Shown here piece after piece: positions 1 through 5,236 of a stretch of DNA of 5,289 nt. Numbering within the stretch: the first letter of the stretch is position 1; every line of letters begins with the position of its first letter. The translations under genes and the position numbers were made by a program. The notes beneath the pieces were generated by a model. The model saw only the letters and a program-made list of their open reading frames with translations, was not told the origin of the DNA and ran no database searches. The stretch comes from JBCBST01 sp039819115 (GTDB lineage: Bacteria; Bacteroidota; Rhodothermia; Balneolales; Balneolaceae), in contig JBCBST010000177.1 of NCBI GenBank assembly GCA_039819115.1, forward strand, positions 1-5,289, read 5' to 3'.

Positions 1-277
1 GAATAGAAGAATGAACAGAAATCTCATACGTAACTCATTTGTATTTAGGTATATATAGACAGAGAATAAGATAGGAGTTTCTTTGTCTGATATTCCCGAA
101 AAGAAGCAACTCACCCATCCAGTGTCATGAATGTAAACGCAGAGACGGCTTTGTATTGCCTTGCAAATCTTTGATGGTACTGGTTAAATGCTAAGACAAG
201 CTATACCAAAACCGAAGAAACCGGTGTGAAAGGAAAGAAGTCATAGCATAGCCAATACCAGCTAACGATCATTCATT
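1..277. other. Intergenic stretch downstream of the serine hydrolase, no gene seen
   Basis: No reading frame of useful length lies here. The longest plus-strand start near position 11 stops after about 15 codons. As the 3' side of the minus-strand hydrolase it should hold that gene's terminator, but the only candidate is a 4-bp ACCG/CGGT stem followed by a short T run (around 219-232, minus sense). That is too weak to call. No tRNA, repeat or inverted-repeat element was recognised. Confidence 0.5.
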
Positions 278-1429
278 TTATTCCAATACCCCTTCGTTCA
301 GTAAGATTTCCGCTATCTTGTTTACCTTACGGTATGCCTCTCCTGACCCAAGATTAGATAATACAATAATGGCCACTCCCTGGTCCGGGAATCGCATCAA
401 TTGAGAGCTGATTCCCCAATCTCCACCATCCCAGGCTACAATTCTCCGTCCGTTGAAATCGCCCATGTACAAGCCAAACGCTTGGTTATTTCTATCATGG
501 TTAAAGGTTGGTGTATTGTGCATCAAATCATAAAATGCCTGACCACCAAATTCTTTCGTGGTCATATTGGTACTCCATGTGATCAAATCATTGATCGTTG
601 TCACCACACCACTGCCACCATAATGGGGAGAAGTTCTTGGATGCTGGATGTATTCACCCACTGGCTTTACTGTTATTCCATAGGTAGCATATCCGTTTAT
701 GTTTTCTTTTGTCCTGATGTTATACGGGGTAACCCGCTGCGGTATCACCTGGGTGATATCGTCGTTAATGAGCGTATGAGTCATGCCCAGGGGTTCAAAC
801 AATCGCTTTCGGGCAAACTCGCTAAAGGGCAATCCGCTTATTTCTTCAACGATTTTGGTAAGCAGCATGAAGTTTACATTGGAATAGTCCCAGCGATCAC
901 CAGGGGTAAACTGAAGGGCTTGTTCATTCAGAGAAGTTGAAATAGCTTCATCAATATCAAAATAATTAAAGGTCACCCACGATTTTCCACTTGCACGTTC
1001 CAGGCGGTGATAATCGGTTAGTCCACTGGTATTGTAAATAAGATGTTTAACCCGGATGGTATCGGCATATTTGGTCAACTCCGGTATAAATTGCGAAGCC
1101 GGAGTTTCCAGGGATAGCTGGTTGTCAAGAATGAGCAAAGCGATACAGGCGGCTGTGAACTGTTTAGAGACTGAAGCAATGCTGAACGCCGAATTAGGAT
1201 CGATTGGAATGTTGTAGTCCAGGTTCGCAGCTCCGTATCCTTTTTTAAAGAGGGTGTTTCCATATTTGGAGATTCCGATTGCATATCCTGGTGAATCCAG
1301 GCGATCAAACGCGGAGAACAGGGAGTCTATCTGAACCTGAGCCGCGGCTGGAAGACTGGAGTTGCTGTTCTTCTGCCCGAAAAGGCTAAGTGGGAGTATG
1401 CAAAGGATGACTACCAGTATGTTTTTCAT
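278..1429 (-). CDS. Secreted serine hydrolase, beta-lactamase family (class C / esterase EstB-like fold)
   Basis: A 383-residue protein of the serine beta-lactamase-like family (Pfam Beta-lactamase type, which includes class C enzymes, D-Ala-D-Ala peptidases and carboxylesterases). The N-terminus is a Sec signal peptide: a Lys at residue 2, a hydrophobic core at about 4-17, and a likely cut near LFG|Q (18/19). The product is therefore expected in the periplasm. The nucleophile motif SxxK is SVSK at 86-89 and the second motif YxN is YSN at 182-184. The third motif, normally HxG or KTG, reads WDGG at 333-336, followed by a typical RFPDQGVAIIVLSNL strand. The usual HTSGL box reads NTSGL at 133-137. 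EstB-type esterases are known to carry Trp at the third-motif position, so an esterase or other non-lactamase activity is the better guess; the substrate is unknown. The length fits a single catalytic domain with no added C-terminal domain. The start is chosen because it gives a complete signal peptide, although no clear Shine-Dalgarno site precedes it. The gene is divergent from the flagellins and has no visible functional link to them. Confidence 0.9.
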   Translation of the reverse strand: MKNILVVILCILPLSLFGQKNSNSSLPAAAQVQIDSLFSAFDRLDSPGYAIGISKYGNTLFKKGYGAANLDYNIPIDPNSAFSIASVSKQFTAACIALLILDNQLSLETPASQFIPELTKYADTIRVKHLIYNTSGLTDYHRLERASGKSWVTFNYFDIDEAISTSLNEQALQFTPGDRWDYSNVNFMLLTKIVEEISGLPFSEFARKRLFEPLGMTHTLINDDITQVIPQRVTPYNIRTKENINGYATYGITVKPVGEYIQHPRTSPHYGGSGVVTTINDLITWSTNMTTKEFGGQAFYDLMHNTPTFNHDRNNQAFGLYMGDFNGRRIVAWDGGDWGISSQLMRFPDQGVAIIVLSNLGSGEAYRKVNKIAEILLNEGVLE

Positions 1430-1583
1430 GCAATGGATGACTTGGATTAACAGAAATACGACCGCGGCAAAATACGTATCGGAGAGTTAATCGGTTACAT
1501 TATCTGGTTTTGTATCGGCTGAGTGTTCTATATCCGGTTCTGTTCACTTGTTGCAAGGGCGCGAACCATGACCACGTACAAGC

Positions 1584-1599
1584 ACTATAAACATATAGT
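1584..1599. repeat. Perfect inverted repeat, 6-bp arms with a 4-bp centre
   Basis: ACTATA and TATAGT flank the centre AACA. A perfect dyad of this size in a divergent spacer could be a regulator operator for either the hydrolase or the flagellin unit. It lies about 190 bp before the flagellin promoter and 155 bp before the hydrolase start. In such A/T-rich DNA it may also be chance. Confidence 0.35.
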
Positions 1600-1626
1600 A
1601 GAAAACATGCCGGTTCTTGAAAAAGC

Positions 1627-1658
1627 TGACATTACGCAGAAAAGGTTGACATAAACGC
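1627..1658 (+). repeat. Direct repeat TGACATnACGC / TGACATnnACGC, 20 bp apart
   Basis: TGACATTACGC (1627-1637) and TGACATAAACGC (1647-1658) start 20 bp apart, close to two helical turns, so both would face the same side of the DNA. This is compatible with a tandem activator or repressor site upstream of the flagellin promoter. The second copy includes TTGACA (1646-1651), a good sigma-70 -35, but no -10 sits at the right distance. Confidence 0.3.
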
Positions 1659-1667
1659 TCGTTAAAA

Positions 1668-1690
1668 CGGAATTTTTTTCCGCTTTTTTT
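1668..1690 (+). terminator. Possible weak terminator-like hairpin with T run
   Basis: CGGAA (1668-1672) pairs with TTCCG (1678-1682) around a five-T loop and is followed by C and seven Ts (1684-1690). The stem is only 5 bp, so it is weak. On the minus strand the same stem is followed by four Ts. It could block stray readthrough into the flagellin promoter region, or be an incidental product of the A/T tracts. Confidence 0.25.
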
Positions 1691-1790
1691 AGAAAGGGTA
1701 AAAAACGATCTTTTTTTAAGATCTTTAAGTTATTAAAAAACAGTATGTAGGAGAAAAAGAGTGTGTCTTAATTTTTTTTAAGATTAAAAT

Positions 1791-1817
1791 TTAAGACGCC
1801 TGTTTTGGCAACGATAA
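1791..1817 (+). promoter_or_regulatory. Sigma-28 (FliA)-type promoter for the tandem flagellin genes
   Basis: The -35 is TTAAGACG (1791-1798) and the -10 is AACGATAA (1810-1817), with an 11-bp spacer. The known sigma-28 consensus is TAAAGTTT-N11-GCCGATAA: the spacing is exact, the CGATAA core is complete, and four of the first five -35 bases match. The same layout recurs at 5159-5185 before another flagellin, with an identical AAAATTTAAGAC block and identical CGATAA. Transcription should start near 1824, giving a leader of about 50 nt. Expression would then depend on sigma-28 and be held back by an anti-sigma factor until hook completion, as is usual for filament genes. Confidence 0.75.
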
Positions 1818-1872
1818 GTTTAGCAACTGAACAGTCTGTCGAGAGACAACAACAACTCAAGAGGTATTATAA

Positions 1873-2802
1873 ATGTCAAGTTTCGGTGATCTAAACAGAG
1901 TGAATACCAACGTGAATTCGTTGGATGCACAACTATCGCTAAACAAAGTAAACAGAGATTTAGCCGACAGCCGACTCCGGTTGTCAACAGGTCTAAAGAT
2001 CAATAAAGCAGAAGATGATGCCGCTGGTTTTTCCATCGGTACCAAACTCAGAAGCCGGGTAGCAGGTCTTGAACAAGCTATGCAAAATGTGGGTGATGCC
2101 AAGTCCGTATTGGATATTGCAGAATCCAGTTTCGATACCATCGTAGATGGACTGGTGGAAATGAAAGGATTGGCCACACAAGCAGCCAACGAAACCTTAG
2201 GTGCTACAGAGCGCGCTTTTATCGGTGACCAGATAGCAGCTATTGGAAGCGACATCAACGAAGTGTCCAATCAGACGGTATTCCAGGATATCGAATTACT
2301 GAGTGGTACAGATAACGAGGGCAACCTTTCGTTAACCTTCCAGGTAGGTGAGCGTGCAGAAGATACCATTACGGCTACCATCGATGCCGTGAACGTAGCT
2401 TCTTTATTCTCGAATGGTACAGGAGCAAGCTATCAATTAGGTGCTACTGCCGGAGCTATTGTAGCTTCATCTGCTTCCACATCTTCTCAGGGTGCGTTTA
2501 CCTTTGCTACCACAGCAAATGCAGCCGATTTCAGATCATTTATCGGTGCAGTAGATACGGCGATTGACCGTATGTCTGAACGAGTAAATGATATCGGAAT
2601 CACGCAGTCGTCTCTTTCTGTACGGGAAGAAACGTTATCTGAATCTATCAGTGCGAATGAATCAGCAAAAAGCCGGATCATGGATACCGACTTTGCCAAA
2701 GAGCAAAGTGAATCGGTACGACTTCAGATTCTACAGCAGACGGCTACTTCAGCACTGGCTCAGGCCAATAGCGGACCTCAGGCCGTATTGAGCTTTATCT
2801 AA
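1873..2802 (+). CDS. fliC: Flagellin, first tandem copy
   Basis: A 309-residue filament subunit, exported by the flagellar type III apparatus and polymerised outside the cell. The N-terminal D0/D1 region (about 1-145) carries NTNVNSL (11-17), RLSTGLKINKAEDDAAG (36-52) and QTVFQ (134-138). The C-terminal D1/D0 region (about 234-309) carries SRIMDTDFAKE (267-277) and ends ILQQTATSALAQANSGPQ plus a hydrophobic tail. Such coiled-coil ends are the hallmark of flagellin. The middle (about 140-233) is short and, at 180-215, rich in Ala, Ser, Thr and Gly, so the outer domain is small. The start is fixed by AAGAGGT (1859-1865), 8 nt upstream, and by the same start in the sister gene. A sigma-28-type promoter lies about 55 bp upstream. 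Residues 1-106 and 234-303 are identical to the downstream copy. The symbol is the generic flagellin name; several paralogues exist here. Confidence 0.96.
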   Translation: MSSFGDLNRVNTNVNSLDAQLSLNKVNRDLADSRLRLSTGLKINKAEDDAAGFSIGTKLRSRVAGLEQAMQNVGDAKSVLDIAESSFDTIVDGLVEMKGLATQAANETLGATERAFIGDQIAAIGSDINEVSNQTVFQDIELLSGTDNEGNLSLTFQVGERAEDTITATIDAVNVASLFSNGTGASYQLGATAGAIVASSASTSSQGAFTFATTANAADFRSFIGAVDTAIDRMSERVNDIGITQSSLSVREETLSESISANESAKSRIMDTDFAKEQSESVRLQILQQTATSALAQANSGPQAVLSFI

Positions 2803-2833
2803 AAAAATTAAAATAATCCAAGAGGTAGTATAA

Positions 2834-3778
2834 ATGTCAAGTTTCGGTGATCTAAACAGAGTGAATACCAACGTGAATTCGTTGGATGCCCAGCTATCCC
2901 TTAATAAGGTGAACAGAGATCTAGCCGACAGCCGACTCCGGTTGTCGACCGGTCTGAAAATCAACAAAGCAGAAGATGATGCCGCTGGTTTTTCCATCGG
3001 TACAAAACTCAGAAGTCGGGTAGCAGGTCTGGAACAAGCTATGCAGAATGTGGGCGATGCCAAGTCCGTATTGGATATTGCAGAATCCAGTTTCGACACC
3101 ATCGTAGATGGATTGGTGGAAATGAAAGGATTGGCCACTCAGGCAGCCAACGATACGCTTGGAGCTACGGAGCGCGCTTTTATCGGTGATCAGATAACTG
3201 CTCTGGGTAACGATATTAACGATATCGCCAACCAGACCGTATTCCAGAACATCGACCTGTTGAATGGTTCAGGCACGGATAACACCGGTAGCCTTTCCTT
3301 AACCTTCCAGGTAGGTGAGCGTGCAGAAGATACCATTACCGCTACGATTGATGCCGTAAATGTGGGTTCTCTATTCGGTGGAGCCACGAACGCTGGTGAT
3401 GCTACGAACGGTGGATATACCGATGGTTCCGGTGTTAACGTTACCGCGGCAACAGCGTCTGATCAGGGTAGTATTACATTCAGAACAAATGCGAATTCTT
3501 CTGACTTCAGAAGCTTCATCGCTGCCGTTGATGGCGCGATTGATGCGATGAGTGAGCGGGTAAATGATATAGGTATTACCCAGTCTTCATTGTCTGTACG
3601 TGAAGAGACGCTATCTGAGTCTATTAGCGCGAATGAATCAGCAAAAAGCCGGATTATGGACACCGACTTCGCCAAAGAACAGAGTGAATCGGTACGACTT
3701 CAGATCCTGCAGCAGACGGCAACCTCTGCATTGGCTCAGGCCAATAGCGGACCTCAGTCTGTATTGAGCTTCATCTAA
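2834..3778 (+). CDS. fliC: Flagellin, second tandem copy
   Basis: A 314-residue flagellin with the same D0/D1 ends as the gene upstream: residues 1-106 are identical, and residues 239-308 match 234-303 of the first copy. The central segment (about 140-235) differs clearly: it is five residues longer and Gly/Asn/Thr-rich (FGGATNAGDATNGG at 181-194), where the first copy has Ala/Ser runs. It follows after 31 bp that hold AAGAGGT (2820-2826) 7 nt before the ATG, but no promoter and no terminator. Both genes should therefore share one transcript that ends at the hairpin 3804-3833. Many third-position differences within the identical protein stretches show that the DNA has diverged while the packing surfaces were kept, or were partly homogenised by gene conversion. 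The filament could be a mix of both subunits. The symbol is generic. Confidence 0.96.
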   Translation: MSSFGDLNRVNTNVNSLDAQLSLNKVNRDLADSRLRLSTGLKINKAEDDAAGFSIGTKLRSRVAGLEQAMQNVGDAKSVLDIAESSFDTIVDGLVEMKGLATQAANDTLGATERAFIGDQITALGNDINDIANQTVFQNIDLLNGSGTDNTGSLSLTFQVGERAEDTITATIDAVNVGSLFGGATNAGDATNGGYTDGSGVNVTAATASDQGSITFRTNANSSDFRSFIAAVDGAIDAMSERVNDIGITQSSLSVREETLSESISANESAKSRIMDTDFAKEQSESVRLQILQQTATSALAQANSGPQSVLSFI

Positions 3779-3803
3779 TAGCCAGGTCAATTCCTGATTA
3801 TAT

Positions 3804-3833
3804 AAAGCCATGCCTTTAGGTATGGCTTTTTTT
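3804..3833 (+). terminator. Intrinsic terminator of the flagellin operon
   Basis: AAGCCATGCC (3805-3814) pairs with GGTATGGCTT (3819-3828) around a TTTA loop, giving a 10-bp stem with one G-T wobble. It is followed by an unbroken T run (3827-3833). It lies 26 bp after the second flagellin's stop. On the minus strand the same stem is followed by TTTATAT, so it may also serve, less efficiently, the convergent epimerase gene that ends 66 bp away. Confidence 0.88.
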
Positions 3834-3898
3834 ATGGGCATGCCTTTTGGAGTACCGGTTAACAAGCCTGAACCAGAAACGTGCCTTTTCTCTTATTC

Positions 3899-4870
3899 CT
3901 ATATATAGGATTCAGAAGCATACCAATCGTATACCTTTGCTAATCCTTCTGCAAAGTACATCTTAGGTTGGTAGCCCAGCCGGGTTTGAATCTTGGTGAT
4001 ATCTGCCTCGGAGTGTTTTATATCGCCAATACGCTCAGGTCCATACACTGGTGATACTTCCTTTCCACTGATGGTTTCCAGCACATCGACCATCTTATTG
4101 AGGGTGATACGATCGTTGCAGGCCACATTATAGATTTCGTTAATCACGTCTTTGTTCGTTGCAAACAAAGCTAAATCGTTCGCATATACGGCGTTATCAA
4201 CGTAGGTGAAATCACGGCTTGTTTCTCCGTCACCATTAATGACCGGGTTTTTTCCATCTAATACAGCCTGGCAGAAAATGGGAATAACGGCTGCGTATGG
4301 GTTATTGGGATTCTGCTTTGGACCAAACACATTGAAATACCTCAGACCAATGTATTCCAGTCCGTAGGTTTTGTTGAATACATCAGCAAATTGTTCCACC
4401 GAATACTTAGTGACCGCATATGGACTTAAGGGTTTACCAATCTTGTCTTCCTGTTTGGGAAGATCAGGGTGGTCTCCATAGGTACTTGAGCTGCAAGCCA
4501 GAACAACCCTGTTAACCGTATTCTCTTTAGCGGCATGCAAGATGTTTACCGTTCCCAGTATGTTTACCTCCGTGGTTCGCATCGGATTGTTGATGGAACG
4601 GGGCACCGAACCCAACGCGGCCTGATGAGAGATCTTATCGATGCCTTTTGTAGCAGCAATACATGTTTCATAGTCGCAGATATCGCCTTGTATGAACTCA
4701 AACTTTGGATGGTTCATAAACTCGGTGATATTCTCCATATATCCGGTGCTTAAATCATCAAGCACGCGTACCAATGAAATTCGCTCATCATTCAGGAAGT
4801 ACTCTACCAGATTAGAGCCTATAAAACCTGCACCTCCAGTAATAAGCAAACTGGCTTTGTTGTCGTTCAT
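3899..4870 (-). CDS. wbpP: UDP-N-acetylglucosamine 4-epimerase-like SDR enzyme (WbpP/TviC type)
   Basis: A 323-residue cytoplasmic extended short-chain dehydrogenase/reductase that should interconvert the C4 hydroxyl of a UDP-hexose, most likely UDP-GlcNAc to UDP-GalNAc, using bound NAD. Visible features: the Rossmann loop TGGAGFIG (11-18), acidic DD at 38-39 for the adenosine ribose, GDI at 62-64, the serine cluster SSSTYGDH (127-134), and the catalytic pair Tyr151/Lys155 in YAVTK. QAALGSVPRSI (83-93), DLPKQEDKIGKPLSPYAVTKY (136-156) and NGDGETSRDF (212-221) closely resemble Pseudomonas WbpP and Vi-antigen TviC as I remember them. Ser287 (KHSEAD) falls where E. coli GalE has a bulky Tyr299, and a small residue there is linked to accepting N-acetylated sugars. 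The length is near normal and complete. No Shine-Dalgarno site is evident. It converges on the flagellin operon and diverges from a third flagellin. The sugar may go to flagellin glycosylation or to surface polysaccharide. The symbol is by family resemblance; plain UDP-glucose 4-epimerase activity is the alternative. Confidence 0.88.
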   Translation of the reverse strand: MNDNKASLLITGGAGFIGSNLVEYFLNDERISLVRVLDDLSTGYMENITEFMNHPKFEFIQGDICDYETCIAATKGIDKISHQAALGSVPRSINNPMRTTEVNILGTVNILHAAKENTVNRVVLACSSSTYGDHPDLPKQEDKIGKPLSPYAVTKYSVEQFADVFNKTYGLEYIGLRYFNVFGPKQNPNNPYAAVIPIFCQAVLDGKNPVINGDGETSRDFTYVDNAVYANDLALFATNKDVINEIYNVACNDRITLNKMVDVLETISGKEVSPVYGPERIGDIKHSEADITKIQTRLGYQPKMYFAEGLAKVYDWYASESYI

Positions 4871-5236
4871 GCGTATTAAACCGTTAAGTAATCGTAAAAG
4901 GAAACTTACGGGGTTTTGCCGGATTAATCCTAGGAGTTTTAGTTACATCGGAATGGTCGGTTTATTGTAAGCTGGAATAGCCTCACCAGGAGCTTAATGG
5001 GATCGATTGTCAGGGCGAAAGAGAGAAGAATGGGTTTGTTTTTGATGGAAGCCGAAAGAATGCAGGATTTTTTATTTAAAAAAACGGCCTTTTAAGTATC
5101 GTAAAGAAGGTTTTTTAAAAAAAGATGAGAAAAAGCGAAAAAAACGCTTAAGAAAAATTTAAGACCGTGCTATGCCCATCGATAATGGTAGTGTCTACAA
5201 AAAACAACAATTCATTTTACATCAGAGGTAACAATC
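4871..5236. other. Divergent intergenic region between the epimerase and third flagellin
   Basis: The 366 bp hold no supported gene. Near the epimerase is the perfect palindrome GGATTAATCC (4921-4930), about 50 bp before its start; it is a possible operator. From 5068 on, the DNA turns into A/T tracts: A7 (5078-5084) and CCTT (5088-5091) can pair with AAGG plus T6 (5107-5116), forming a bulged terminator-like hairpin. AAGCG/CGCTT (5133-5149) forms a second small hairpin. TTTAAG (5091), CTTAAG (5147) and TTTAAG (5158) echo the repeats before the first flagellin. The sigma-28-type promoter follows at 5159-5185, and then a CA/T-rich leader. Confidence 0.55.
5159..5185 (+). promoter_or_regulatory. 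Sigma-28 (FliA)-type promoter for the third flagellin
   Basis: The -35 is TTAAGACC (5159-5166) and the -10 is ATCGATAA (5178-5185), separated by exactly 11 bp. This is the same spacing as the promoter at 1791-1817 and the known sigma-28 consensus. The block AAAATTTAAGAC is shared with that promoter while the spacer bases differ, so the conserved bases look functional rather than simply copied. The start codon lies 51 bp after the -10, against 55 bp at the other promoter. Confidence 0.75.

Larger units (their letters stand above)
1430..1872. other. Divergent intergenic region between the hydrolase and flagellin genes
   Basis: The 443 bp hold no coding frame. The half next to the hydrolase (1430-1600) contains an imperfect nested hairpin (GGTTC at 1536-1540 with GAACC at 1563-1567, enclosing CTTG-TTG-CAAG at 1547-1557) and a perfect 6-4-6 dyad (1584-1599). 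The half next to the flagellins is dominated by homopolymer A or T tracts of 5-8 bases (centres near 1676, 1687, 1702, 1714, 1737, 1756 and 1775) and four TTTAAG copies (1715, 1724, 1777, 1790), the last being part of the sigma-28-type promoter. The transcript leader after the promoter is CA-rich and looks unstructured apart from a short TGTC-GAGA-GACA hairpin (1837-1848). No clear promoter for the hydrolase could be assigned. Confidence 0.6.
1858..3778 (+). repeat. Tandem gene duplication (two flagellin units, 961-bp period)
   Basis: The repeat begins just before the ribosome-binding site (CAAGAGGTA at 1858-1866 and again at 2819-2827) and runs through both genes. The first 56 coding bases are identical in the two copies (1873-1928 and 2834-2889). 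Other long exact blocks include 2005-2042 (38 bp) and 2095-2135 (41 bp), with their partners 961 bp downstream. The middle is divergent and 15 bp longer in the second copy. The promoter is not duplicated. Confidence 0.9.

Noticed and set aside
150..173. TTTG ... AATCTTTG resembling a Bacteroidota promoter
   Set aside because: The spacing of 12 bp is too short, the -7 element is imperfect and there is no gene downstream on that strand.
401..940. 179-codon plus-strand open frame
   Set aside because: It lies entirely antisense to the serine hydrolase, whose motifs are unmistakable. Its translation is Cys/His/Ile-rich with no family resemblance, and it has no promoter or ribosome-binding site.
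1536..1567. Nested imperfect hairpin GGTTC...GAACC around CTTG-TTG-CAAG
   Set aside because: Stems are only 4-5 bp with unequal internal loops and no T run, so it is not enough for a terminator, riboswitch or RNA gene.
1646..1674. TTGACA as a sigma-70 -35
   Set aside because: Seventeen bases downstream the sequence is GGAATT, not a -10 element, and the flagellin is better explained by the sigma-28-type promoter.
1857..2270. Minus-strand open frame opposite the first flagellin, with a look-alike at 2749-3138
   Set aside because: Both are antisense to conserved flagellin ends. They resemble each other only because the flagellin gene is duplicated, so the repetition is not independent evidence for a gene.
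2588..2791. Overlapping plus-strand frame inside the first flagellin's 3' end
   Set aside because: It is an out-of-frame shadow within a highly conserved coding end and has no start signal.
4901..4908. Minus-strand TAAGTTTC resembling the Bacteroidota -7 element (TAnnTTTG) before the epimerase
   Set aside because: The last base does not match and no TTTG -33 element lies at a proper distance, so it cannot be called a promoter.
4692..4970. 92-codon plus-strand frame across the epimerase start
   Set aside because: It is mostly antisense to the Rossmann-fold coding region, shows no family resemblance and has no ribosome-binding site.
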